From Wurfbainia villosa (lineage: Eukaryota; Streptophyta; Magnoliopsida; Zingiberales; Zingiberaceae): a stretch of DNA of 64,000 nt. Location: assembly GCA_025175895.1 (NCBI GenBank), contig CM045991.1:78789174-78853173 (forward strand), given 5' to 3'. A program made the position numbers and the translations under genes. Shown here one piece after another: positions 35,401 to 49,800 of this stretch (position 1 is its first letter; every line of letters starts with the position of its first letter). The notes under the pieces were generated by a model that was not told where the DNA came from, did not search any database, and saw only the letters and a list, made by a program, of their open reading frames with translations.

Positions 35401-38400
35401 GATCAAATTGATTCTGAAAATAATTTTTCATTCAAATTTACCAGATAAGAGTGACACTCCTTTAAACACTAAAGCTCCAAATGAATGAAATAGAAAATAA
35501 GTAAACAGCAAGTCCTTTAACTGTTAGGAAACCAAACAAATAAAATAGGAAGTGTACCTTCCCAAGACCAGCACCCATTATAGCACTAGTTGGTGTTAAC
35601 ATTTCAGGCATACCTGGTCCACCCTTGGGTCCTTCCCCTCTGATGACAACAACTTTACCCTGTTGGGCATAAAAATGCAAAGACTTATTGGTGCACAGGA
35701 AACATAACAAACAATAAAGACAAATCAGAAAATACTCTACAATAAGCATTTGAAACAAAAAATCTAGTTACAGAATTGTTCCATGAGCAAAATCAGCAGT
35801 GGTTGGTCATCAGAGACAAACCAATAAGCAGTTAAATAAAGATCCCTATATGCAACCAAGGCTAAGTACTTGGATTACTCAGGAAAGACTGCAAATCTTA
35901 AATAGTACACTTGTTTTGTAACATTATTTGGTCAAAGTAGTGTAATTCGCCGCTTATTAAAGTTTAATCCACATTTGAAGCAACTCAAGGGGCATTAAAA
36001 ACATAACACAACCTCCATTGATTGATATTCACATTTATCATACTAATGCATCAGAGTCCAATCTGACCAAATTTAAAACACCCTATGCTCCTGTTGGCCT
36101 CCTTGCGCTTCATTGATTTGATAGGTAAGCTCCATAATGACAAAAATATTAGCTACAAGCCTCATACATTTGAAAAATCTACAAATCTAATTTTCTTTGA
36201 TATATACAATCAGGTGTACGTCCGGATATTCAGTGCAGTGAAATGAACAGAAACAAGGCCAGTAAAGGAGACAACTCCGGAGAAACAAAATGTTAGAAGT
36301 TGATTACCTTAAAGTTCAATGGGTTCTCTGAAATTGCTGCAATCATTGACTCCTCCCCCTCAAAAACAAGAGCAGGACCTACCAATCACCCATTATTTTT
36401 GCTATTGAAAAATTGTTTAAATCCAAAGTTAATGAAATTGAACCCAACAGCAAGATCTATCCTTGTTAAATATTATACCGGAGAAGAATAACCCTTCTTT
36501 CCCAGTAATTTTAGCTACAGAACCTTCTGGAGCAAGATTTCCATAAAGTATCTGAATATGACCTGTGGCCTTGATAGGGTTCTCAAGCGGTCTTATAATT
36601 TGCTGTTTTTATCATAAGAATAGCGAGCAATGGGTATTGGATCCAGGGAAGTAACTTCAGAGGATTAATGTTCAGAATTCTACCTGTCCTACAGTTAAAG
36701 AAGGGAAGAGTTTGGCATTTTCTGCAAGTGTTTTCCCTGTGACTGGAAGTGAAATGCATTTGTTACACTGAATACAGAAAACAATAGAATTCTGCTGATG
36801 TACACTAACCGGTCATGCAATCTCCATCCAGAAAGCCTTCCTCCAAAAGGTACCGAATCACTGCAGGTGTCCCTCCAATCTGCAAAGTTATTATATAAAA
36901 TTATAATGTTTAACTACTATTTGAATGAAGAAACAAAGAAGCAAAGGAATTAGAAACAAGACGTGCCTTGTGTAAATCCTCCATCACATACTTTCCACTG
37001 GGCTTGAGATCAGCAAGGAAAGGGACCTTATCACTAACTTTCTGGAAATCATCCAGACTTAAATGCAAACCGACAGACCTGCAAACATGGCATGTATCAA
37101 ATTTCAATAAGTCTTCTAAATTAGTTTTTCTAAAGAAGCTTTACCCACCTAGCTATAGCAATTAAATGTAACACTGCATTAGTAGAACCTCCTAGTGCCA
37201 TAACAATAACCATAGCATTGCGTAATGATTTATCTGTTATAATGTCTCGAGGCTTCAAATCCATTTTTAGCAATTCCAATAGATACGTCCCAGCTAAACG
37301 GCATTCATCTAACTTCAGTGGATCTTCTGCAGGTGTTGATGAGCTTTCACGTTTAAAAAAAAAATTAATTAAATTCAGCTGTGATAGAATGAAAGCTCAT
37401 GTTTGAACCTATGATAAAGTTTCTAAATCATAATTTATACCTGTAAGGAAGTGACATGCCCATTGTCTCAATAGCAGATGCCATAGTATTTGCAGTATAC
37501 ATGCCTCCACAAGCCCCAGCCCCAGGGCAGGAATTTCGTACCACATTCATTCTTTCGTCGTCATTTATAGACCCACTAACATATTCTCCATAACACTGAA
37601 AATATATCAGCAATTATTTGAAACTTAAGTCAACTTTTCTAGATTGTGTCCACAAATAAGATAAGTCATCAACAATTGAATTGATCTAGAAGCACAGAGG
37701 TACAAAGTTTAAGACTCAGAATGTCAATTAAAAGCTTCAGATTCTGCATCAATTAAAACAAGGGTGTAAAATATTTAAAATAGTTCTGCTTCTCACAGAA
37801 TGTCAACCTACACAATCATTTGAGCATCTTATCGTTTCAATAAGCATTATTAATTCCAATTATGTAACAGGGTATCAGGAAGGATTTCCTTCTTTGGTTG
37901 CATTTACTGATTTGCAATGAGATAAGCTGTCAAAAGTTGCTAAAATGTGAAACAATGTCCAAGCACAACACAGTACATCAAAAGCTTGAAACTCTAACTG
38001 AGAGAAAACTCCATGAATATTCATATCAATTAGTACAGAACCTGTTTGAGTGACTTGACTAAGTTCAAATATCAATAAGTCCACTCCACTAACTCTAAAA
38101 GAAGTATATTCCACTAACAAAGTAAATAGTAATATAATTTTAAGTGTTTCCTTATTGCATATAATTATCAAGCAAAACCAAAACAACTTCCCAAAAAGAA
38201 AGCTCTTAACGGTCATGAAATTGTTGGAGTTGTATGTAGTTTATTTTGAATTTTGCTCACTAGACATTAATGCAACGTTTTCAGAGTACAGCCTGCATCT
38301 TTTTTTACATCTAAAATTTGTATGTACATTGGCCATACACATGGAAAGTGTTCCAAATATTACAGCTAATTACCAAACGCCTTGTAATTGAAATTCAATA

Positions 38401-41400
38401 TCATTCAACTACTATTTTATAAAAAGCTTATTTCTAAGAGAGCAGTAGAGAATAGTCAAGCAGAAAATGAAATGTTACAACAAATGAATATGGCTGCACC
38501 TTTTTCCAAAACTTAAAAAACAGCAAACTAAATTCATAGCACAAGATCAATTTAACAATTTCATCTCATCAAATCAATAAAGGATAGGTTTCTAGTTGAA
38601 GGAATTGAAAATATAATGAAAAACTAGGATATATTAGACAAAAGGAAGGACAAAATATAATAAAAGAAAACCAGATCCCATGAATGATCAAATGTCAAAG
38701 CGCAAAACAATTACTCATCAGAGCATAGACATACAACAACAACAAAAAATTTCTAAAGCAACAAATCATCTCCATAAATTCCATACCTGAAATGCGGAAA
38801 CTATATCATAGGTACTTCCATTAAAGTGTCCAGGCTGCAAGAAAATAGAGAACAATAAGTACACAAACCTGATAGATGTTTGACTAGTCGGACATAGAAG
38901 AAACACAATTATTCCCCATACTCCACAAAGAAAAATGAAAAATGATTAGAAAAGCCAACAGAATATATCCAGTGATATTTTCAGATTTCTAGACCAATAT
39001 ATTTTCCTGACTTTGGTTTATGCAATTTCCTTGTGTTAACCAAAGAAATTTCTCTTATTGTCAAGTTCAATTCTGCTCGGCTTTTATTAGCCAAGTGTTG
39101 TCAAAAGTGAGCGCTTCACTCGCTTAAGCGCAAAGCGACATAAGGTGCATGTGCTGCGCTTCAGAGACCTTGGAAGTGCACAAAGTTTATGAAGCGCGCG
39201 CTTCACGATGAAAAGCAAGGCGTGCGCATTTGCGCTTCAGCGAAGTCATTTTTTTTTAAGTTTTGCAGCCCTACAACTGTCCGCCTTTGTCTCTCGAGTC
39301 TCACTGACCTCCGCCTCTTGCCGTCGTTGCCTCGTCTCTGGCTTGTCGCCTTTCGTCTCCCTCTCGCCGTATCTGCTTGGTTGTCAGCGCCAAGGTCTTC
39401 TTCGGTAAGAATCTTATTTCCTTTTTTTTAAGGTTTTGTATCTTTTTTCGCAAGGCCTCGTGCAGGCTTAGGCCCGCGGGCACCTCGCACGGCCTCCACG
39501 ATGCCACGACAGCCTCCGCAGGGGTCGCTGCACCTCTGCGGGGGTCGAGGCGCCTCCGCAAGGGTCGCGGTGGCGTCGTGCGACCTCCACTAGGGCAACG
39601 GAGGCATCGCCGACCTCCACAGGGGCGACCATCGCGCGGCCTCCGCGGGGCATCGCACGGACTGCAGCAACAGTCGGTGGTGATTCGGTGATTGCAGTGA
39701 ACTTAGGGTTTAATAATCAACTTCTCAAACTATAGTTCGGATAAAATAAATAAAATCAATTAAAATTTAATAAAATCATCTTATTAATTTAAAAATATTT
39801 CATAAATTATTTTAAAAATTATTTTATTAATTTATATATTATAAATAATAATTTTATTATTATTAAAAATTATTTTAAATTTTTTAATTCTATTTAATCA
39901 AAATTAATTAAATTAATTTTTTTACTGTTTAGTATTTTTTTTATTGATTCATTATTATTGATTTCAGTTATTTTAACCATGTCAAATATAACAATTGATC
40001 AATTTTCTTTAAAGAAAAGTATATTTATTTACTTTTATCCCTTTGATATCAATTATTTCAAGAAAAAAATCGAAATATACTTAACAATAAATATTTGAAA
40101 TTAAATGAATAATGACCTTTAAAATAATTAAATATTAATATTTAAAAATTTATAAAAAAATGTATCGAAACAAGATTTAAGACGACGATACGATAAATCA
40201 AATCGTGATCGTTTGGCCATCGATCAAACCTCGTGCAGACTCGACATTTAAAACCTTGTGGAAGATTTGGAAGAATATTAAGATGATATTCAAACTAAAG
40301 GGAAAGGGAAACGACCAATATCTGGTCCAAGCATCCATCCTATGGTCCAAGATAAAAAGTGTAAACAAACTGGACCTATTAATCTTTATTTTATGAAAGA
40401 TGTTGATGAAATTGTCAAACAAAGATGTGTAGAAAATAAAGGACAATATGATGAAAATAAAAAGAAATTAAGAGATATTAAGGTTGAGAAATTTGCTACA
40501 TGGATGTATGATGTTGAAATTCCTTTCAATGTTATTAAATATGATTCTTTTGAGCCTTGTATTGAAACTATTGGACAATTTGGATCGGGGATGAAACCTC
40601 CATCATATCATGAAGTGAGGGTTAAGTATTTGAAGGAGGAGTTGGCAAATACAAACTTGCTTCTGAAATCCCACGAAGAAGATCATGCTAAGTTTGGGTG
40701 CACAATCATGGCAGATGGGTGGGTGGAAAAAAAGGGTAGGACTCATAAATTTTTTGGTAAATGGTCCTAAAGGAAGCGTATTTGTTGAATCAGCTGATGC
40801 TTCAGGCTATTCTCACATAGCTGACAAGATGTTTGAGTTACTTTCTAAATTTGTGTATCGCATTGAAGAAAAGAATGTGGTTCAAGTTGTAATAGATAAT
40901 GCAAGCTGCAATGTCAGTGCAGGTAATATTTTAAATTTATGTTACTTTCAATTAAGAATTGGATCATATTTTCAATTTTTTGACTAAATTTACTTTGTTT
41001 TTTCATGTCGTCTTTTGGAAAACCAATTTCCACACTCGTATTGGACTCCCTGTGCAACTTATTGTTTAGATTTGTTGCTCGAGGATATATTCAAAATTCC
41101 TCATCTCAGAAAATTGCATCAACGAGCATTGATGGTGAATGGTTATATTTATAATAGACCACAAGTATTGAACATGATGAGGGAGTTTACTGGATAAAGA
41201 GACATGGTAAGAATAGCAAAGACACGTTTCGCAACTGCTTTTTTGACTTTAAAGAAAAGTGAGCAAACAGTCGATTTTCTAAAGAGCCAACTAGAAAACG
41301 TGTAACATAAGTGATATTGATGCTTTCTTTTTGGAAAAATATGGTTTTTGCATTAAAAGTTGACAGTCCATTGGTGAAAGTATTGCAGCTGGTTGACGAA

Positions 41401-43836
41401 AAAAAAAGATCTCCTGTGGGTTATATTTATGAGTCAATGGACAGAGCCAAAGAAGCTACCGCTCGTTATTTATCAATAATAAAGAGAAATATCATAGTAT
41501 TTTTGAATTCATTAACAAAAGATAGAACATTCAACTCTATTAACCTTTACACGCAGTTGGATATTTCTTGAATCCAGAGTTTTTTTACTCAAACTCTAAC
41601 ATAGAAAATGATGTAGAAGTGATGGAGGATTTGCACAAATGCATATCTAGATTGGTGAGAGGTGAGGATTTAGAAGATAAGATCACGAATCAATTGGAAA
41701 AATACAAAAAAATAGGACTTTTTGGTTTTCCAATGGCTATTAGACAAAGAACTTCAAAATCACCAGATAAATTCATAAATAATATATTGTGCAATATCAA
41801 TATTGGATGATAATAAAGTAATCTTATATGTTTTTGTATTTCAAACTGATTAGTGGTCTTCTTATGGTGCATCAACACCTGAATTAAAAATATTTGCAAT
41901 GAAGATTTTGAACCTCACATGCTCTTCTTCGGACTATGAACGAAATTGAAGTATTTTTGAACATGTAAGTTGGAGTTTTTCATACATATTAAAATTTATA
42001 TTATGGACTTAACTTCTTACTTTTTAATTTTTTGGCAGATACATTCTAAGAAAAGAAATAGATTGTCTCAACAACGATTAAATGATTTGGTATATATCAA
42101 GTATAATAGTGCTTTAAGGCGAAGATATGACATGCGAGATAAGATCGATCATATTCTTTTGTCAGAGATAGACGATAGTAATAAATAGTTGATGGGAAAA
42201 TTGGATGACAGTGATAAAGACGATGATAATGATTTTGTCTATGAAGGTCAAGATTTGTGTTGGAGTGATGTAGCACAAGCGTCTGGGGTTGGTGAAAGTC
42301 CATATGACTTTCGATCTCAAAATACGTCTACTTCAAAAGGAGCATCAACATTTGCTTCAGCAAAAAGAAAACAATCTTCAGCTCAAACTTGTCTTGTAGA
42401 TGACGAAGAGATCAACCTTGATGATGAAACTGATGAAAAAGATACCGATGGATACAAATCAAGCAATGGAGATGATGACGTAGATTTGGACAATGAAGAT
42501 GATGATTATTTTGATATTTGGATACTTAGTTTATTCATTTTCTTTGTATCTTTGTTGGATGTTGATACCTACTTTGATACTTTAATAAAATATTTTGTTT
42601 ATTGCGCTTTTTTCCATAAAGCATGAGCTTCGCTTTGCGCTTTAAGCCCCAAGACCCTTGAGTGCTTTTTTGCACCTTGCGCTTTTGACAACTATGTCAT
42701 CCACTTGCACAATAAACCCGACACGACTGCCAGTCTCCTGGATTGGTCGCATTCCAAAAAAATTGTTTGTCTTAGGGTTTATTTAATGCCTAAAACACCT
42801 GCATTTGCTTGTTAAAAAACTATACTGCATAAATCAGCTGACCAACCACCTTTATATCTCAGTCAGACCATGCTCTATAAAGGAATGTGTTTTTTTGCTT
42901 CTATTTGGCCCTAAACAAAATCCTAGATAGGAGTTACACCCAACCATGACAGATCTATATTCCCATTTGGATAAAACAACCAGTAAAGATATTTAAATAT
43001 GTGAATCACTCGACAATATTTTAGGTGTGTCGGCATCATGATAAATGGATTTAAAATATATAAAGAGGGAACCTGCAAGCCCTAAAATTTGTCTATGTGA
43101 CTTTCTCATTTTATACCAATAAGTCATTTATTTTAGTAATTAAGTAGTTTATCTTTCACAGATTTAACTTCAGTTATCAAATTCAACATGGTTTTACATC
43201 TTGATTTCAATGTCGTCCCAAACCTAACTCAAAACAATAACATATAAAATTGACCCATATAGATACACCTGTACTCTGAAGTTTTTGCATGAATTTATAG
43301 TTTATAGATTTTTGTTGGCATGATCGCTAGACTCTTCAAGCAATTATACTACGTTTATGAGTTAGCACCAAACTAACCATATAAATGTTTGCATGAATTG
43401 ACAGTTCATATATTGCTATTGACATATTCTCTTTCATTTGTGACATTGGACATTCATAGTTCTACATTCTTGTTCACCCTATCAAATTGCCACAATTTGT
43501 TGTCAACTTATAATATTTGCAAAGATAACCCAATTATCCATAAGAGGTCCAAGATTCAAACTTTAAATATTTAGAAATTATTCTTCAAATGTTGTACACA
43601 GATTAAAACCAAAAGGCTATCCTAGCTTAATTTAGTTTGTAACTATAGCAAACAAACTCAAATTTATATTTCTCGAGTTTAAATAAACGATATGGCATCT
43701 TCATTGTCTTAATTATTGATTAATTGATACTTCAGCATTTTTGTTACAGCTTCTACTACATTAGAATTCGAAGCTTGAAGTGGAAGATGATGCTCATGTT
43801 TTTTATCCTGCAAGATATATATATATATATATATAT

Positions 43837-43877
<41 letters not shown>

Positions 43878-46800
43878 AACTGTCCAAAAGAAACTCCTAG
43901 TTTTAATTAAAGTTCATCAAGGCCCTCTTTTTTGTAAAAGTTTTGTTGAGGTCCCCTCTTGCCTAAAATACCATCACCAATAAAAAAAATGAAAAATAAA
44001 TAAATAAATGCAGAATTTTTTTTTAAAAGAAAACAATTAGAAATAGTTGAATGTCAAAAAAAGAAAGAAAAAAAATCCAAAGATAAATGATTATGCATCT
44101 TATGACTATTTGGGACATCATTATGAAAGATTACAGAGCATATGCTTTGGCACCCAACAATGTTACGATCCTAAATAGTCATAAACTGCATTTTTTATTA
44201 TTTTTTCCCTTTTGACACTCAAATAGCAACAATAAATCAGAATAAAATTCATTAATATAAATCATGATATAGTAAGGAATCAAGCACAATAGCTCAGGTT
44301 ATTGTCATTTGATGCTCAAATATTTTTTTAATTTCTTTGCCCTAATAATGATATAATAAGGGATTAAGCACAATGGCATAGGTTGTCATTTAATGCTCAA
44401 ATATTTTTTTTTAATTTCTTTGCACTAATGATGATATAGTAGGGGATCAAGCACCTGTAACAAAAGGCGATTACACTCGCCCCTCACCGGGGCTATGCCC
44501 CTTGATCCGTTGGTCAGAACAATGGAGGACTTCTGAACTCAGATGAGGATTTTAGACCCTACGCCTAGAATCAATCCCTACCCATCTGTAACAGCATCTG
44601 CGCTGCTCTGGCCAACGGGTCATCCCGAGGGGACAATAGGGAATCAAACACAATGGGGCAGGTTGTTGTCGTTTGATGCTCAAATATTTTTTTTATTTTT
44701 TTGCACTAAATTTGGGTCAAAATTGGTTTTAAATGCTTTCCTATTCTTGATATACGATGTTAGAAGTATGTTTAGTACTCTTAATATTTGTTATGATCAT
44801 TTATAGCCCCTTGCTAAGAATTTACACATCATTATCACTATTTTGGATATCGTGAGTGTGAAACATATTACATAATTGTTGTAAACCACGTAACAATTTT
44901 TAGATTTTTTAGCAAGGATTAGAGTTTTGTGTCATGCTAGTTGACACAGGTAAAATTTGTTGTTTGGTCCATTGACATGCAACACTACATTTAGCACAAA
45001 GCTGACAAAACCCAAAACGGGAGAAGAGAATAGAAAGTTATTGACGGCAAATGATAGTCGCAAATTGATTAGGTTTAGATAGCAAGTGGTTCTTCTCGCT
45101 AAAACTCCAATAGTGCAGATGATAACGATCAATCAAATGTCAATCGTAGGCTTCCACAAGGTTGCAACAATCTTATAGCGATCAAGCAAGCCGCGAGACC
45201 TCTCGTAGTGGTCTCCCCTGGCCACAAGGCCTTCACGAGGCTACAGTCATTTTCAAATAGCCTACGGCCTAGCCACAACAAACCGCTACAATCAATAGGT
45301 TTTTTTTATTCCCCTTTCTCCATTTTTTATTTCATCCTAATCTCATTCTTTTTATTGTCTTTCCTACTAATTCCTTTCCTCTTTTCCCTGTGTTGCCTTG
45401 TTTTCCCTCCTTTCCTACTAATTAGTTTCTTTCCCCTTTCATTAGTTGATTTTTAATTTACTTACATTTTAATGTTGATTGGTGCCTTTCCCCTTTCCTT
45501 TTTTTCTCTTGATTCAAGAGAATCTTTATTTTTTCCTTTTTTAACTAAGATTTTTTTCCATGAGATATGAAAAAAATTAAATATAATATAATTCTTAATC
45601 TTATAAAACGTACTATCATTTTGATTAAATATTAAATCAAATTTAGCCAGCATCGAACACAAGCGAATGTTCTATGAATAGATTAATACAAGATTATCTT
45701 CCAAAAGGAATAGTTACAAAGTTCAACTAGTGTTTCGATAATGACCACTATATTTTCATGAGAACTTAGATATAATGATAATTATGCAAGAGTTTTTATA
45801 CCATAAATTAGATAAGAACAAACATTATAGGATTACCGACAATCTTAAATTTGGAATGTGGAACATAGGAAGGCTCATCGATAAAACAATGGAGGTAATA
45901 GACACGATAATTAGAAGAATTAATATTTTGTATTTACTAGAGAATATAGATAAGAAAGAAGACAAAGATGATAGAGAACTGAAGTTTAAGTTATACACAA
46001 AAGGGAGTAAAATAATAAATAGAGTAACTATTGTTATAGATAATTTATTAAAGGATGAATAGTTAAGAAAGGAAAGGTTTATAACTCTTAAGATAGTAAT
46101 AGTGAAAGAAATTATTAATATAATTAGCATATATACACCTCAAATAAGATTAAATAAAAACACCTAATATAAATTTTGAAAAGAACTAGATAAGGTAGTA
46201 TAACTAATTATGCCAAACAAGACAATTTTAATATGAGAAAATCTAAATAAACATGTGAAAGTAAGAAATAAAGAATATGTTAGCTTAATGGGATTATAGT
46301 TTCAAAATAAAAAAAAATAAAGAGAAACTATATTAGATTTTTATGATGGCATATGAACTTATAACAACTAATACGTATTTTTTTTCAAAGAAGCACACTT
46401 AATTATATTTGAAAGAGGGAACAATAAATTATAAATTAATTTTCTTATGGTTAGAAAGAAGGATGAAAAGATTTATAAAGATTACAAAATTAACTGTAGA
46501 AAAAATTTAACTATCCATTATAAGTTAGTAGTGTTAGATGTGCGCCTCAAGTATAGTATCAATAAAAAGATGTGCATGTCTCTTAGAATCAAATGATGGA
46601 AGTTAAAAAACGAGAATCAGAGTATATTTAACGAGGGTAGGAGCATAAGAATTAGGAGAAATACATGGCAACTTGAATAAAATATGGGATAAGATCACAT
46701 TAAATTTGAAAATTATAACCAAAAGCATACTTGGTAAGTCAAAAGAACACACAGCACTTAATAAAGAATCTTGATGGTGGATCATGAAAGTACAAGAGAA

Positions 46801-49800
46801 AATGAAAAACGATCGGTCTATAAGTTATTATATACTTATAAAAACGAAGGGAACTTTAAAAAAATATACATGAACCAAGAAAAAAGACAAGAAAGCGACG
46901 AGTAAAGCTAAGAATGAAATTTTCGAATGTTCATATCGACAGCTAGATACAAAAGGAGAAAAAGATACTTATAAAAAAAGCTAAAGCAAGAAAGAGGAAG
47001 ACAAAAGATCCTATTCAAATAAGATGCATAAAATTAAATACAATAGAGTACTAATGAATGATAAGAAAATAAGAGAGTGATGAAAGAAGTATTTTTATCA
47101 ACTTTTTAATAAAGGTTTAAATGACCAACTTAGCTTAGCTAATTTAAATAAGTCAGAATAGTATAGAAATTTAAATTTTTTATCATAGAATCAAACTTTA
47201 GAAATAGAACAAGTATTAAATGAGATGCAAAACAAAAAAGTGGCCGAACAATATGACATTCCGATAGAGATATGAAAGTGCTTAAAAAGTAGGGTATTGA
47301 ATAGCTTACAAAGTTATTCAACCTAATATTAAAAATGAAAAAAAAAATACATTATCAATGGAGGGTACCATGAAACTTTGGGAAAAAATGATAAAAAAAA
47401 TCGTACCATGAAACTTTGGAAAAAAAATGATAAAAAAAATCTGAGATATAGTAATAAAAAATTATATTTGATTCATGTCTAAAAGGTCAACAATAAAAGT
47501 TATACATCTTCTTAAACAACTAATTAATCCTTACACATAGTATTCATCTACTAAAAAAAATTATGATAGAGTTCTGATAAAATTACATGGAAAATTCTAG
47601 AAAAGAATGGTATTAGTATAGCGTATATTGAAATAATTAAGGATATATACGAGGATGCAATGATAAGAGTAAAAACTTCAAGAAGATTAAGCAAAAGTCT
47701 TTATTATAAAGCTAGAGTTATATCAAGGATCAACTGAAGTCCTTATCTTTTTATAATAATCATGGATAAACTCACTAATCATATTCAAAACACATTGTTA
47801 TGATGCAGATACGTGAAATAATAAATGTTAAATTCAAATCTTAATAGAAAACACTAAAAGTAAAAGGTTTTGAACTTAGCAAATTAAGATAGAATATTAT
47901 GGAATGTTTTAGTGAAATTAGATGTAGTAAAGCAATTGTAAAGATAAGTGATGACGAGATGATTGTAACTAAGAGTTTTAAGTAATTATGATCATTTTTG
48001 CAAGAGAATAAAGGGATAAGAGAGATATCTTACATAAAATATAGGTAGGATGGTTGAAATAGAATGGATCGGGCCAAGTGTTCTTTATGATGATAAAGTA
48101 TCTCTAAAATTTAAAGAGAAATTTTACAAAATAGCAATTAAATCTACTGTATTATATGAAGCTGAATGTTGAGCATTAACTCAAATATACGAGTAAAAGA
48201 TGAGAATTACAAAGATTAGAATTGTTAACATGAATTTGCATACATACAAGAATGAATAAGATAAAAAAAAATAAGAACATAAGAAAGAAAATTAGGGTTA
48301 TATTTATTAAGAAAAAACTCCGAGAGACATGTTTAAGATGATACAAATATACACTTAGACAACCAATAAATACTCCAGTTAGGCGATATGAAATTATGAC
48401 AAATACACACATTAAATGAAGAAGTCCAAAGTAGACTTGGTTAGTAACGATAAAACAAGATTAAATTTATTAAAATATAGATGACGATATAAATGGAATT
48501 TAGCCCAATGGTATAAGAGGATCCATATGATTTATCCCACCAAATAGGATAAGACTATGTTGTTATTATTGTTATATTGAACCAAATTATTATTAATCTT
48601 ATAATATAATAAATTCTTAACCTTTTACTATTTTTTATATTTAAAAAAGTATCGAAACTATATCGATAAGTCATGATACAATATAAAAACTCTATTAATC
48701 TTATCATAAACCAAAACTCCAATACGACTTAAAATTTTAAACCTTATTTTTAGTAGAGAGTTGTGGTCAAGGAATCAAATATTTTGTTGTGTCGATCGGC
48801 ACGGGAGGAATTTTTCATTAGCCCATGGACTAGCACCAACATAGTCTCGGGAAGACAGCGACAACCTTGCAACGTCCTCCACAAGGTCATGCAGGCAGTC
48901 ACGACCTCGCATCGTCCTCCACGAGGCCGCATAGCTAAATTGTAACCTCAAACATCCACTATGAGGTCACGACATCCACTATGAGGTCACGACTGCCTTC
49001 GATTTTTTTAAAATATATACATTATTTATTTATTTAACATTTTTTATTTTTTATTTCTAACCATTAATATACATTCCTTTTTATTTTTCTTTTAATTTTT
49101 TTATAGTTAAATTTTTCTCTCCTTCATTTTTAATTTTCTTCTTCATCCATACATAAGGATAAACAATAAGGAAAAAAGCTTCTTTACCACTTTAACAATA
49201 GTTAATTTTTTTTCTATCCATCCATAAAAAAAACTCCTAAAGGATAATTATTTTTTCCCTCTATTTATCTACAAAGTAAATAGAAAAAAACCTTTAAACA
49301 TAGAAAAAAATACAAGAATAATAATATCAACCAAACCTTATCTGACCATGTGAGGTCGATTATATAGATCTTTCTATATCATTGGACTATATCCCCTACT
49401 ATATCATCATCTATATTTAAATAAATTTTATTTTATTTTATCGTTGCTAACCAATTTTCTTTGGTCTTCCTCTTTCTTATTTGATTTTCATATTTGTAAT
49501 AGTTTCACATCGCCTAATTAAAACATTTACCAATCGTTTAAGTACATGTCCATACTATTTTAAACCATAAATCTGTCTCCCAAGTTTTTCCTCAATAGGA
49601 ACAACCATAAGTTTTCGCTTTAATGCTTTCAGTTTTTATGTTATCCATTCTCATATATCCACACATCCACTTTAACATCCTCATCTCTACAACTCTAATT
49701 TTCTATTTATGTGCTCGAGTCATAGCCCAACATTCAGTTTCATATGACATAGCAAGTCTAACTGCTATTTTGTAAAACTTTACTTTAAATTTTAAAAGTA

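Larger units (their letters stand above)
39092..42697 (+). mobile_element. Degenerate hAT DNA transposon in the 14.6-kb intron
   Basis: The ends carry the inverted motif TGTTGTCAAAAG at 39,097 and, on the other strand, AGTTGTCAAAAGCGC at about 42,692. Both are followed by GCGCTT/AAGCGC-rich stretches, as in many plant hAT elements. A broken hAT transposase lies inside. I could not find a matching 8-bp target duplication. An insertion of another element may lie at about 39,430-40,258, ending with the MITE-like terminus TTAAAACCTTG. Confidence 0.82.

Noticed and set aside
39301..39691. Open frames in the GC-rich block of the hAT element
   Set aside because: They arise from a minisatellite of GCCTCCGCAGGGGTCG-like units and stay open on both strands.
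43780..43983. Short frame containing Tyr-Ile and Arg-Glu runs
   Set aside because: It is a translation of the (TA)n(GA)n microsatellite.
44455..44641. Possible tRNA gene or tRNA-derived SINE
   Set aside because: No convincing A box, B box or cloverleaf could be drawn; kept only as an unclassified insertion.
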